Source: an uncultured Bacillota bacterium | GTDB taxonomy: Bacteria; Bacillota; Clostridia; Peptostreptococcales; Anaerovoracaceae | DNA length: 64,000 nucleotides | Assembly (NCBI GenBank): GCA_927441425.1 | Contig: CAKMKG010000017.1 | Coordinates: forward strand, 62,001 to 126,000 | Reading direction: 5' to 3' | Shown: piece by piece, positions 32,732-42,908 of the stretch | How the letters are laid out: each line of letters begins with the position of its first letter | How positions within the stretch are numbered: the first letter of the stretch is position 1 | Program-made: the position numbers and the translations under genes | The notes under the pieces: generated by a model | Database searches by the model: none | Seen by the model: the letters and a program-made list of their open reading frames with translations, nothing else | What the model was told of the DNA's origin: nothing

Positions 32732-35700
32732 TTGGGTTTGAATTTGTATTATTTTTTTGGAATTGGTATTGCGATATTGATTGCAGTGCTTTTATTTTTT
32801 GTATTATTTCGCATGCATATCAATAGGAGTGTTGCATTCCGCGGAACTTCTTTGTCTGAAGAGATCCTTGAGGATCATGCCAGGACCATCGCGCGGGAGC
32901 ATTCTATTTCATCAAAACGAAATGTAACGAATTGGCCGCTTGTTCGAATGAATGACAATTACAGTTCTATCTTGTCTGTCTGCAAGAACCTGAATGAAGA
33001 TGTTATACAAAAGAGGATGGTGCCTCCTGCTGCAGAATGGCTGCTGGACAATTTTTATATTGTTGAAGAACAGGTAAAAAGCATCCGGAGAGATCTGACG
33101 AAAAAGGAGTACTATACGCTTCCTGTGCTCACCAAGGGTCCGTTTAAAGGGTACACAAGAATTCTAGCCATCGCTATGGAACTGGTGTCCCATACGGATG
33201 GTCAAATCGAAATCAACACTTTGCTGAAATATCTGGAGGCCTATCAATCCCATACGGTTCTTTTAGAGCGAGAAATCAGCATCATACCGATCATGATCAA
33301 GCTTGCACTCATAGAAAACATCCGAATGATCAGTGAGAAAATCCAGGAAACAAAAGTGCAGTGGAACCTTGCCGATGAAATTTTCGATAAATGGATGGCG
33401 GAGGATGAAGTTGATATAGAAAAAATCATAAAATTATTTAAGAATAATATTACCATTATGGACGAGATCGAACCATCCTTTATAGAGCATTTGTTTTATC
33501 GGCTGAGACGATCCGGGCGAAGCTACTCCAATGTATTGAGATACATTGATGAAAATCTTGACAAATACAACACAACCGCAGAATCCATTGCTCAAAAAGA
33601 GCATAATGATCAGGCGGTATCTACCGTTTCAATGGGAAATTGCATCGCAAGCTTAAAATATATCTCGAGCTTTGACTGGTCTGAAATATTCGAAACGGTT
33701 AGTTTTCTTGAAAATATTCTAAGGCAGGATCCGGATGGAACGTATCAAAGGATGGATATCAACTCCCGGAATTATTACAAAAGACAAATCGGGATGCTGG
33801 CGAAAGGGTATCGTGTATCGGAGCTTCATATCGCAAAGGAGGCAATCGAGCTTGCCGGGAAGGCTTCTCTGGAAAAAAAGGCAGAGGATGAGGGAAATAG
33901 TCACAGCAAACGATGCCATGTCGGATATTATCTGGTGGGAAAAGGGTTGGAACTGCTGGAAAGCAGACGTAAAAGAGAACAAAAGTATTTGGAAAAACTG
34001 AAAAGCCAATTGTCAAAAAATCTTGGACAGATCTATCTGAGCTTTATCGTTGGATTCACAATACTGATTGTGGCCTTTGCAACCAATTATGCAATCAATC
34101 TTTCAAGAGACACAAATATTTATCTTATCATACTTGCAGGCCTGGTAGCATTGATCCCTTCCTCGGAAATTGCTGTTTCCCTTGCGAACTGTCTGGTATG
34201 CAAAGTGAAAAAACCCGCTTTTTTTCCGCGTCTGGAGCTGAAGGACGGGATTCCTGGGCCTTTGTGCGCGATGGTGGTGATTCCCGCTTTGCTGACGGAT
34301 AATAAACGGGTGGAGCAGCTGCTGGAAAACATGGAGAGTCATTACCTTGCAAATAGGGAAAAGAATCTTTACTTTGCCTTGCTGGGTGCATTCGCAGATG
34401 CAAACGAGCCAAGCAAAGAAAGTGATGCAGGAATTTTACGAGTCGCTTCGGAAGGGATAAAAGCACTGAATTTAAAATATGCCGAGGAAGGGAAGGACGT
34501 ATTCTATTTTTATAATCGATTGAGAAAGCTGAATGAACGCGATAACAAGTGGACAGGATGGGAGAGAAAAAGAGGAGCATTGATGGAATTGAATGAAATG
34601 CTGCTCGGATCTCAGGAGACCAGCTTTATTTTTTATTCCAACGGAAAGCTTCCAACCACTGATATTAAATATGTAATTACCCTGGATGCTGATACCATGC
34701 TTCCTTTCGGAATGGCAAAAAAAATGATCGGTGCCATGGCACATCCTTTGAATCTTCCTGTGATCGATCCTAAAAGGGGGATTGTTACAGACGGATATGG
34801 GATCATGCAGCCTCGCGTTTCCTTCGATATAGAGAGTGCAAACAGATCCATCTTTTCAAGAATCTATACAGGGCAGGAGGGATTGGATCCCTATTCCAGT
34901 GCAATATCCGATGTGTATCAAGATCTCTTTGGCGAAGGTATTTTTACGGGGAAGGGTATCTATGAGCTGAAGACCTTTCATAGGGTATTGAAGGATGCAA
35001 TCCCGGAAAATGCTATCTTAAGCCATGATCTTCTGGAAGGGTCCTATGTAAGAGCCGCACTTGTCACCGATCTGGAACTGGTGGATTCTTATCCCACAAA
35101 ATACAATTCTTTTATGGCGAGACTGCATCGATGGATTAGAGGGGATTGGCAGTTGATTCCCTGGCTTTGCAGAAGGGTAAGCAACGGAAAAGGAGAACGG
35201 AATAAAAATCCCTTATCCTATATTTCAAGATGGAAAATTGCAGACAATTTAAGAAGAAGCCTGATTACACCATCCCTATTGGTCTTATTATTGGCAGGCT
35301 TGAGTATCCTGCCCGGCAGTGGAAATCTCTGGGCCGGTCTTGCTGTGGTCTCGCTGGGGCTGCCATTTTTATTGAACCTTTTCGAACAAGTAAGGAAGCG
35401 AATCAAATACGATAAAATCAAGCGATACAGGCCCGGTTTCTTTGGGATAAAATCCTCACTATTTCAATGTATTCTGTCCCTCGTTTTTTTACCGTATCAT
35501 GCGATCAGAGTCATGAATGCAATCTTTGTAACACTTTTCCGCGTTCTCATATCAAGAAAGCATATGCTGGAATGGGTTACCTCAGCGGATGTGGAAAAGT
35601 CTCAAAGCGGTTCGCTGAAAAGCTATTTGTATCACATGAGCTCAAGTTGGATATTTGGTTTGACTGCGCTGGCATTTGCATATTATTTAAAACCCGAGAG

Positions 35701-38700
35701 TCTGATTTTTGCTTTTCTCCTTTTTATAATCTGGGGATGCGCTCCCTTCATCGCATGGAAGATCAGTAAAGAGGATGATCTAGAGAAGGAAACACTTGGA
35801 AAAGCAGATTTGATCGAACTCAGAAAAATAACCAGAAGGACCTGGAGATATTTTGAGGAGTTTGCAAATGCAAAAAACAGTTATCTGGTTCCGGACAATT
35901 TCCAGGAGGATCCCCCCAGAGGGATTGCATACAGATCCTCACCGACGAATATCGGTTTGGGGCTTCTTGCTTCGATCTCAGGGAGAGATATGGGTTATAT
36001 CGGAATCAAAGAAATGATCGAGTCCATATCAAAAACAGTTGCCACCATCGAGAAAATGGAAAAATGGAATGGACATCTCTATAACTGGTATGATACCAGA
36101 ACCCTAGAACCGCTTCATCCATTGTATGTGTCTACGGTGGACAGTGGGAACTTTGTATGCTATCTGATCACCCTTGTGGAAGGCTTGAAAGCCTATCTTT
36201 CGATGCCGGTGGTCGATCAGGTTTTGATCAGAGGAATCAAGGATACGATTCGTAACGGCCTGGAAGAGGGAGAAGGGCTTCCGGCTGAATTCGCCTTTCT
36301 TGATTTAGTAGAGAAAGACAATAAAATCGATCTGATCCTATGGAGTGAGGCCTTGGATGAATTGATCGGAGGCAAGGCGATCGCAGAGATAAAAAAGCCG
36401 ATCTGGAAAGCTAAGGTAGAACAGATGGGAAAATTGTTCAAGGCAGAGTTAGTTACCTTTGCACCTTGGCTGTCGTTGGTGGAAGCAATTCCTGCTGAGT
36501 TGTATCATGAAGCACTTGCGGAGGAAACAAATCAATTACTGCGTATTCTGGCTCAAAATGCGACGCTGAATGAGCTATCTGAAAGAAATAAAAGCATATT
36601 GAAACAGATTGATCATTTGACAAAATGCACGGTAAAGATCAAAGGTGAAGCCTTTGAAGAAGGGTTCGCCTGGCTGAATCAAATCATCGGCACCGTACTG
36701 AAATCAGATAAATTCTGCACGGATTTTATGGAGCAGTACCGACAAGTGATCGACCGGATCGAGACGCTTTCAGCGGACATCAGCTTCAAGCCGTTATATA
36801 GTGAAGGCAGAAAGCTGTTTTCCATTGGCTATCATGTGGAAGAAAAAAAGCTGACGAACTCCTACTATGATCTGCTCGCATCCGAAGCAAGACAAGCCAG
36901 CTATATTGCTATTGCAAGAGGAGAGGTCCCACCGAGGCACTGGTTTATGTTAGGCAGACTACTCACGGTAGTGGATCGTTATCAGGGGCTGGTATCCTGG
37001 AGCGGAACCATGTTTGAATATCTGATGCCGCTGCTTTTGATGAAGAGCTATCGAAATACGCTGCTGGATGAAACTTATTCCTTTGCTGTAAAAAGTCAGC
37101 AAAAATACGGGAAAGTAAGGGGCATGCCCTGGGGCACTTCGGAATCTTCCTTTCATTCGCTGGATATCAATCTTGATTATCAGTACAAAGCTATCGGTGT
37201 GCCTTGGCTTGGGTTGAAAAGAGGTTTGGTGGAGGATGCAGTGACATCTCCTTATTCCACGTTCATGGCGCTCATGGTCAATCCGGAGGAAGCCTATCAA
37301 AATATAAAACTATTAAAGGCCGAGGGGCTCGAGGGCCCCTACGGATATTATGAGGCTGCGGACTATACGCCGGAGCGGACTAATTTTCAGTCACAAAAGG
37401 TAATCATAAAAAGCTTTATGGCACATCACGAGGGTATGAGCTTATTGGCATTGAATAACTATTTAAATCATAATATCATGCAAAAACGCTTTTCCGCAGA
37501 CCCGGCGGTCAGAGCGGCCAGGCTTTTACTGCAGGAAAAAATCCCAGTCAATATCCTGTTTACAAAGGATAACAAGGAGAAAATAGCAACTCCGAAAGCA
37601 AAAATTTACAGAGATAAGGGTGCTTACAGAAAATTCACGACACCGGATTTTGAACTTCCAAAATCCCATATTTTATCAAACGGAAATTATTCCGTGATGG
37701 TTACGGATAAAGGAACAGGTTACAGCAGAAGCAAAACAGCAGATATTTCCAGATGGAGGGAAGACCCGGTAATCGACAGCTATGGTATGTTCTTCTATGT
37801 TAAGAACGTTACCACAAATCAGCATTGGTCTGCCACGTATTCTCCGTTAAATGTTTTACCGGATCGATATGAGGTGGTGTTTACGCCGGACAAGGCAGCT
37901 TATCACAGGGCGGATGGAGAAATTGAAACGACTCTTGAGGTGGTTGTCGCCTCCGATGATAATGCGGAAATTAGAAAAGTAACCTTAAAAAATAACGGAG
38001 ATGTCCCTTACATCATAGAGGTGACCAGCTACTTTGAAGCCGTACTGGCTTCCAGAAACAGTGATGTGGCACATCCCGCCTTCAGCAATCTCTTTGTGAG
38101 GACCGAGTACCATCCTGCATATAACGCGCTGCTGGCAAATCGGCGACCAAGGGGTCAGGAAGAAAAAGAAATGTGGATTGCTGAAATTCCTGTCATCAAT
38201 GCTGATATCGTAGATGATATCCAATTCGAAACAGATCGAATGCAATTTATAGGAAGAGGACATACGGTTTTTCATCCTGCTGCTCTTGGACGGGAAAGAC
38301 CGTTGTCAAATACAGTGGGTGCAGTTTTGGATCCGATCCTCAGTCTGAGAATCAAGGTTAACATCGAGCCGAACGAGACTGCGGAACTTGCCTTTGTGAC
38401 TGTAACGGCTGGAAGCAGAGAATCAATCATTGAGCTTCTTGATAAATATGATAACATGGAAGCCTGCGATGCTGCATTTTGGCTGGCGCTGACCAGAAGT
38501 CAGGTGGAAACGAAGTATCTGAACATCAAAGCGCAGGAGATGGAATTGTATCAGAATATGATTTCCCACATTCTGTTTCAGAGCTCTCAAAGGTTGAAAT
38601 ATATACACCTGATTCAGGAGAATAAGAAGAGTCAGCCTTCCTTGTGGGCGTATGGAATCTCAGGAGACAGACCGATCATTCTTGTTGTACTCGATAAAAC

Positions 38701-41560
38701 CGAAGAGGTGGAAATCCTCTATGAGGTACTGAAAGCACACGAATACTGGCGACTTAAAGATTTGAAGGTGGATCTGGTCATTCTAAGCCATGAGGAGAAT
38801 AGTTACTCAAATCCGCTGTATTCCCTGATATCCGAGATTGTTCATGCAAGCCAGACCTATGATGTATTAAATCGGCACAACGATGTTTTTATCATCAATG
38901 CGAATAATATGCAGCAGGAAGACATACCCTTGTTCTATGCCGTAGCCAGAATGATTTTCAAGGGCGGCATCGGTACCATGAAGGAACAGATGAAATATGA
39001 AGCATTACCAAAATTGCCGTTGCAGGCGAAGATGGATCGAGAATCATCGATAGGAGAAGTGGGGATACGGGATGCATCGGTTCGAAAAGCGCCCAAGTAC
39101 CCAGTCAAAAGGAAACGCTCTCAAAAAGAACTGGAACAGCCTGCGGCAGAACTTGCTGCTCAAAATACGCTTCAGTTTTTTAACGGCTTAGGCGGTTTTA
39201 GCAGGGATGGGCGAGAATATGTGATACGCCTTGAACAAGGGCAGATGACACCTGCTCCCTGGGTCAATGTCATTTCAAATCCGGAGTTTGGATTTATGGT
39301 GACTGAGGCAGGAAGCGGATATACATGGTGTGAAAACAGCCGTGAAAATAAGCTGTCACCATGGACAAACGATCCTGTCAGTGATATGCCGGGGGAAATA
39401 TTTTATTTCCATGATGAATCGGGAGGCCCATGGTCAGCAACACCGCTTCCCATCAGAGATGATAAGATGTACACCATCAGACACGGATTTGGGTATTCGG
39501 AATTTGAGCATGCATGTCATGGGATTTCACAGCGCCTGATCCAGTTTGTACCGGTGAAAGGAACAGTTAAAATCAGTATCATCAGCTTGGAGAATGAAAG
39601 CGATAAGGAGAAAAGTCTAGGGATCACCTATTATATGACACCGGTTCTGGGCGTGAATCCGAGGGAAACATCCATGCATCTAGTGAGCAGCCAGAGCACA
39701 GAGGGTATTCTTATGGTAAAAAATCCATATAACAGGGAGTTTCCGGACAGGATTTGTTTTATGGATTCTTCTGTGGATGCTCGGTCCGTTACCGGTGACA
39801 GGAAGGAGTTCTTTGGATTTGGAACACCTGCCGCACCGGATGCGCTCAGACAAAAAAAATTATCTGGGAGAGTGGGAGCCGGCTTGGACCCGTGTGCTGC
39901 AATGCAGGTTACACTCAAACTTAAGGCAAAGGAAAGGAAGGAGATCGTTTTTCTTTTGGGAATGACAGATCGGCCGGATAAGATTTATGAGTTGGTGGAT
40001 GAATTTAAGGTACCTGAAAAGGCAAGTGCTGTCCTCCTCGAAGTGAAGGAATTCTGGCAGGAGAAACTGCAGACGATACGGGTGGATACGCCTGATCCTG
40101 CCATGAATATAATGCTGAACGGATGGTTGCTTTATCAAGCGATTTCATGCAGAGTGTGGGCAAGGACGGCCTTCTACCAGGCCGGCGGTGCATTTGGTTT
40201 TCGGGACCAATTGCAGGACAGCTTGTCAGTTACAGCAATATGGCCGGAAATCACGAAAAATCAAATCATTAAGCATGCGCGCCACCAATTTTTACAAGGA
40301 GATGTTCTACACTGGTGGCATGAGCCTGCCGGAAAAGGTCCCAGAACACGATTCTCTGATGACTATTTATGGCTACCCTACGTCACTGCAGAGTATATCA
40401 AGGCAACCGGAGATTATGATATCTTAAAAACTGAAGTTCCATTTCTGGAGGATGAGCCTTTAAAAATTCACGAGGATGAGCGGTATAGTCAGCCAAGAGT
40501 TACAGCTGAAACAGCATCGATTTTCGAGCATTGTATCCGCTCCATTGAGCGTGGAGTGCAGTTTGGCGAACGAGGGCTGCCGTTAATCGGCGGAGGCGAC
40601 TGGAATGACGGGATGAATACCGTCGGAAACGGAGGAAAGGGAGAAAGCGTCTGGCTGGGATGGTTCCTTTGCGCGGTCATGGAAAAAATAATACCGATTT
40701 GCAAGAAAATGGAGGATAAGGAGAAGGCTGAAAGATATCGGCAGCTCATCGGCGAAATTACCGGTGCCATTGAGAAAAACGCATGGGACGGAAATTGGTA
40801 CAAGCGGGCATTTTTTGACAACGGAGCACCTCTGGGATCCGTAAACAATAAAGAATGTAAAATTGATTCTCTCGCGCAATCCTGGGCTGTAATTTCAGGA
40901 AAGGGAGACCCTGATAGGATTAAAAAAGCCCTGAACTCTCTGGAGGATTATCTGGTCATGCGAGAGGCAGGACTCATTAAACTTCTGACACCACCCTTTG
41001 ACGAAGGGGACCTGGAGCCGGGTTACATCAAAGGATATGTACCGGGGGTACGAGAAAATGGCGGTCAATATACCCATGCCGCCGCTTGGGTCATTATTGC
41101 CTTTGCCATGATGGGGGATGGAGACAAAGCCAGTGAACTGTTCGGACTAATCAATCCCATTAATCATACCAGAACAAATATGGAGTACTCTATTTACAAG
41201 GTGGAGCCTTATGTCATGGCCGCTGATGTCTATTCAGTTCCACCCCACGTAGGAAGAGGCGGCTGGACCTGGTACACAGGAACTGCAAGCTGGGTCTATA
41301 AAGCCGGGTTGGAAAGCATACTAGGCTTCAGTAAAAACGTTGATCAATTGGCAATCGATCCATGTATTCCAAAGAAATGGACAGAGTACTCCCTGCAATA
41401 CCGCCACCTTGAAACCACCTATCAGATTATTGTTAAAAACCCAAAGAATATAAATAAAGGAGTGACCCATCTGACAATTGACGGAGAATTCCGGGAGGGT
41501 AACGTGATCGATTTAACCAATGATCGAAAAACCCATTCTGTCGAGGTATTTCTCGGTTAG
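32732..41560 (+). CDS. giant cyclic beta-1,2-glucan synthase-like protein (GT84-GH94)
   Basis: 2942 residues, close to NdvB/Cgs (about 2850). Start TTG 32732 behind TAGGAGAT. Order: membrane helix at 3-26; helical region; two helices near 430-480; GT84-type glycosyltransferase about 500-820 with VITLDADTMLPFG near 650 and the RLHRWIRGDWQL motif near 800; several membrane helices about 840-1010; a DUF3131/glycoamylase-like domain about 1040-1600 (YLVPDNFQEDP, SWSGTMFEYLMP, MAHHEGMSLLAL); two GH94 N-terminal beta-sandwich repeats; and a GH94 phosphorylase domain about 2430-2900 with the catalytic Asp region GGGDWNDGMN near 2620. The family polymerises UDP-glucose into beta-1,2-glucan, cyclises it and trims it with phosphate. 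Made at the membrane; export partner not seen unless the downstream MFS gene serves. Confidence 0.9.
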   Translation: MGLNLYYFFGIGIAILIAVLLFFVLFRMHINRSVAFRGTSLSEEILEDHARTIAREHSISSKRNVTNWPLVRMNDNYSSILSVCKNLNEDVIQKRMVPPAAEWLLDNFYIVEEQVKSIRRDLTKKEYYTLPVLTKGPFKGYTRILAIAMELVSHTDGQIEINTLLKYLEAYQSHTVLLEREISIIPIMIKLALIENIRMISEKIQETKVQWNLADEIFDKWMAEDEVDIEKIIKLFKNNITIMDEIEPSFIEHLFYRLRRSGRSYSNVLRYIDENLDKYNTTAESIAQKEHNDQAVSTVSMGNCIASLKYISSFDWSEIFETVSFLENILRQDPDGTYQRMDINSRNYYKRQIGMLAKGYRVSELHIAKEAIELAGKASLEKKAEDEGNSHSKRCHVGYYLVGKGLELLESRRKREQKYLEKLKSQLSKNLGQIYLSFIVGFTILIVAFATNYAINLSRDTNIYLIILAGLVALIPSSEIAVSLANCLVCKVKKPAFFPRLELKDGIPGPLCAMVVIPALLTDNKRVEQLLENMESHYLANREKNLYFALLGAFADANEPSKESDAGILRVASEGIKALNLKYAEEGKDVFYFYNRLRKLNERDNKWTGWERKRGALMELNEMLLGSQETSFIFYSNGKLPTTDIKYVITLDADTMLPFGMAKKMIGAMAHPLNLPVIDPKRGIVTDGYGIMQPRVSFDIESANRSIFSRIYTGQEGLDPYSSAISDVYQDLFGEGIFTGKGIYELKTFHRVLKDAIPENAILSHDLLEGSYVRAALVTDLELVDSYPTKYNSFMARLHRWIRGDWQLIPWLCRRVSNGKGERNKNPLSYISRWKIADNLRRSLITPSLLVLLLAGLSILPGSGNLWAGLAVVSLGLPFLLNLFEQVRKRIKYDKIKRYRPGFFGIKSSLFQCILSLVFLPYHAIRVMNAIFVTLFRVLISRKHMLEWVTSADVEKSQSGSLKSYLYHMSSSWIFGLTALAFAYYLKPESLIFAFLLFIIWGCAPFIAWKISKEDDLEKETLGKADLIELRKITRRTWRYFEEFANAKNSYLVPDNFQEDPPRGIAYRSSPTNIGLGLLASISGRDMGYIGIKEMIESISKTVATIEKMEKWNGHLYNWYDTRTLEPLHPLYVSTVDSGNFVCYLITLVEGLKAYLSMPVVDQVLIRGIKDTIRNGLEEGEGLPAEFAFLDLVEKDNKIDLILWSEALDELIGGKAIAEIKKPIWKAKVEQMGKLFKAELVTFAPWLSLVEAIPAELYHEALAEETNQLLRILAQNATLNELSERNKSILKQIDHLTKCTVKIKGEAFEEGFAWLNQIIGTVLKSDKFCTDFMEQYRQVIDRIETLSADISFKPLYSEGRKLFSIGYHVEEKKLTNSYYDLLASEARQASYIAIARGEVPPRHWFMLGRLLTVVDRYQGLVSWSGTMFEYLMPLLLMKSYRNTLLDETYSFAVKSQQKYGKVRGMPWGTSESSFHSLDINLDYQYKAIGVPWLGLKRGLVEDAVTSPYSTFMALMVNPEEAYQNIKLLKAEGLEGPYGYYEAADYTPERTNFQSQKVIIKSFMAHHEGMSLLALNNYLNHNIMQKRFSADPAVRAARLLLQEKIPVNILFTKDNKEKIATPKAKIYRDKGAYRKFTTPDFELPKSHILSNGNYSVMVTDKGTGYSRSKTADISRWREDPVIDSYGMFFYVKNVTTNQHWSATYSPLNVLPDRYEVVFTPDKAAYHRADGEIETTLEVVVASDDNAEIRKVTLKNNGDVPYIIEVTSYFEAVLASRNSDVAHPAFSNLFVRTEYHPAYNALLANRRPRGQEEKEMWIAEIPVINADIVDDIQFETDRMQFIGRGHTVFHPAALGRERPLSNTVGAVLDPILSLRIKVNIEPNETAELAFVTVTAGSRESIIELLDKYDNMEACDAAFWLALTRSQVETKYLNIKAQEMELYQNMISHILFQSSQRLKYIHLIQENKKSQPSLWAYGISGDRPIILVVLDKTEEVEILYEVLKAHEYWRLKDLKVDLVILSHEENSYSNPLYSLISEIVHASQTYDVLNRHNDVFIINANNMQQEDIPLFYAVARMIFKGGIGTMKEQMKYEALPKLPLQAKMDRESSIGEVGIRDASVRKAPKYPVKRKRSQKELEQPAAELAAQNTLQFFNGLGGFSRDGREYVIRLEQGQMTPAPWVNVISNPEFGFMVTEAGSGYTWCENSRENKLSPWTNDPVSDMPGEIFYFHDESGGPWSATPLPIRDDKMYTIRHGFGYSEFEHACHGISQRLIQFVPVKGTVKISIISLENESDKEKSLGITYYMTPVLGVNPRETSMHLVSSQSTEGILMVKNPYNREFPDRICFMDSSVDARSVTGDRKEFFGFGTPAAPDALRQKKLSGRVGAGLDPCAAMQVTLKLKAKERKEIVFLLGMTDRPDKIYELVDEFKVPEKASAVLLEVKEFWQEKLQTIRVDTPDPAMNIMLNGWLLYQAISCRVWARTAFYQAGGAFGFRDQLQDSLSVTAIWPEITKNQIIKHARHQFLQGDVLHWWHEPAGKGPRTRFSDDYLWLPYVTAEYIKATGDYDILKTEVPFLEDEPLKIHEDERYSQPRVTAETASIFEHCIRSIERGVQFGERGLPLIGGGDWNDGMNTVGNGGKGESVWLGWFLCAVMEKIIPICKKMEDKEKAERYRQLIGEITGAIEKNAWDGNWYKRAFFDNGAPLGSVNNKECKIDSLAQSWAVISGKGDPDRIKKALNSLEDYLVMREAGLIKLLTPPFDEGDLEPGYIKGYVPGVRENGGQYTHAAAWVIIAFAMMGDGDKASELFGLINPINHTRTNMEYSIYKVEPYVMAADVYSVPPHVGRGGWTWYTGTASWVYKAGLESILGFSKNVDQLAIDPCIPKKWTEYSLQYRHLETTYQIIVKNPKNINKGVTHLTIDGEFREGNVIDLTNDRKTHSVEVFLG

Positions 41561-41616
41561 GCTGAAAGTTCGGCCGTATGGCAAGGGAATCAGAAACTAT
41601 AATGGACTAATATGTC

Positions 41617-41646
41617 TTGTTCGCCAGTCTCAGATTGTGTTATAGT
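41617..41646 (+). promoter_or_regulatory. promoter of the MFS-FHA/RodA-PBP operon
   Basis: TTGTTC (41617-41622), an 18-bp gap and TATAGT (41641-41646), 30 bp before the MFS start. Confidence 0.55.
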
Positions 41647-41675
41647 AAAGGTATTAATACAAGTTGAGGAACTGT

Positions 41676-42908
41676 ATGCACCATGAGCAGCAGAGACGGA
41701 TGCCTATGAATGAAAAATCATACTACGCTTATAAATTCTTTAAGGATACGATTCCAATCTATCCGGTATATCTTCTTCTGTTTGAATCAAAGGGACTGTC
41801 TCTGGGACAGATCTCTTTGCTTATTGCTATCTGGTCAGTGCCAGTGGTATTGCTGGAAATACCGACAGGTATTATGGCTGATCACTGGAACAGGAAGAAT
41901 ATGATTATTATCGGTAGTTTTTGCAAGGCTGCCTGCTATATTTTATGGTTTTTCTCCGAAGGCTTCATGCTTTATGCATTGGGCTTTATCTTCTGGGGCA
42001 TCAGCGAAGCTTTATGTTCCGGCTCCGAAGAAGCTTTGTTATATGACAGCCTGAAGCTGAAACAAAAAGAAAACAGTTTTGATAAAGTATACGGCATGGG
42101 CAATTTTTGTTCCAGCCTGGGTGTAGCATTATCCTGTTTCGCAGGAGGAATTCTGACAGAGGTCATTACCTATCAGGGTGTTTTGGCATTGTCTGCTTTT
42201 ATGGTGCTCTTATCAACTATTTTCGCATCCTGCTTTAAGGAAAGAAACTGTTTCAGAGAATGCATTGACAATTTCGGAGGAGAGGATCGCCGGAAGCCAC
42301 TGTCAACCTTAATGGATTCTCTGGACCTTTGCATCAAAAACAGAATGCTGAGATTGATGATTCTTATGCTGGTTCTTGTAGTGGGGGTCGCAGGTATACT
42401 GGACGAATTTGATCCGCTGGTTGCCAGCAGCTTTGAACTTCGATTCAGTTTGATCGGTCTCTGGATTGGTCTTAGGTATGTGCTTGAGGCTGTCGGATCA
42501 AAGGTTGCCTATCTAATCAAACCCCTCTTTGCCAAGTTGAATATCAATGATCCGTTTCATGTAGTCGTTGTGTTGGCGGTTGCCTCGGGAGCATGCCTTA
42601 CACTCTTCGGCTTTTTTCAATACAAAATTCTGATCCCATTGTACGGTCTTTTTTATATGCTGATGGCAGCCGCCGTGGTCCTTCAGGAGGAATTTGTTCA
42701 GAACCAGATTCAAGAACAGGGTAGATCGACGGTTCATTCTGTTATCTCATTGTTGCACAATCTGTACGGTATCGTATTCTGCATCATCATATCAGCTGCT
42801 TCAGGAATCGGTATTCAATCGATACTGGTCGTAACAGGTATCTATATTTTACTCTTGTGTCTGATTTTATTGATGAGGTATATAAAGGGAACAGCATGGA
42901 TATCTTAA
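41676..42908 (+). CDS. MFS-type transporter
   Basis: About 410 residues from ATG 41676, six bases after GAGGAA; ATG 41706 is an alternative that would fit the family start NEKSYYAYKFFKDTIPIYPVY. Twelve hydrophobic helices with a charged central loop near 180-205. The MFS loop 2-3 motif is GIMADHWNRKNMIIIG (about 55-70). The sequence is of the poorly described MFS group often next to cell-wall or resistance genes. Its last 13 bp overlap the FHA-RodA gene, so the two are translationally coupled, which hints at a link with envelope synthesis. Substrate unknown. Confidence 0.85.
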   Translation: MHHEQQRRMPMNEKSYYAYKFFKDTIPIYPVYLLLFESKGLSLGQISLLIAIWSVPVVLLEIPTGIMADHWNRKNMIIIGSFCKAACYILWFFSEGFMLYALGFIFWGISEALCSGSEEALLYDSLKLKQKENSFDKVYGMGNFCSSLGVALSCFAGGILTEVITYQGVLALSAFMVLLSTIFASCFKERNCFRECIDNFGGEDRRKPLSTLMDSLDLCIKNRMLRLMILMLVLVVGVAGILDEFDPLVASSFELRFSLIGLWIGLRYVLEAVGSKVAYLIKPLFAKLNINDPFHVVVVLAVASGACLTLFGFFQYKILIPLYGLFYMLMAAAVVLQEEFVQNQIQEQGRSTVHSVISLLHNLYGIVFCIIISAASGIGIQSILVVTGIYILLLCLILLMRYIKGTAWIS

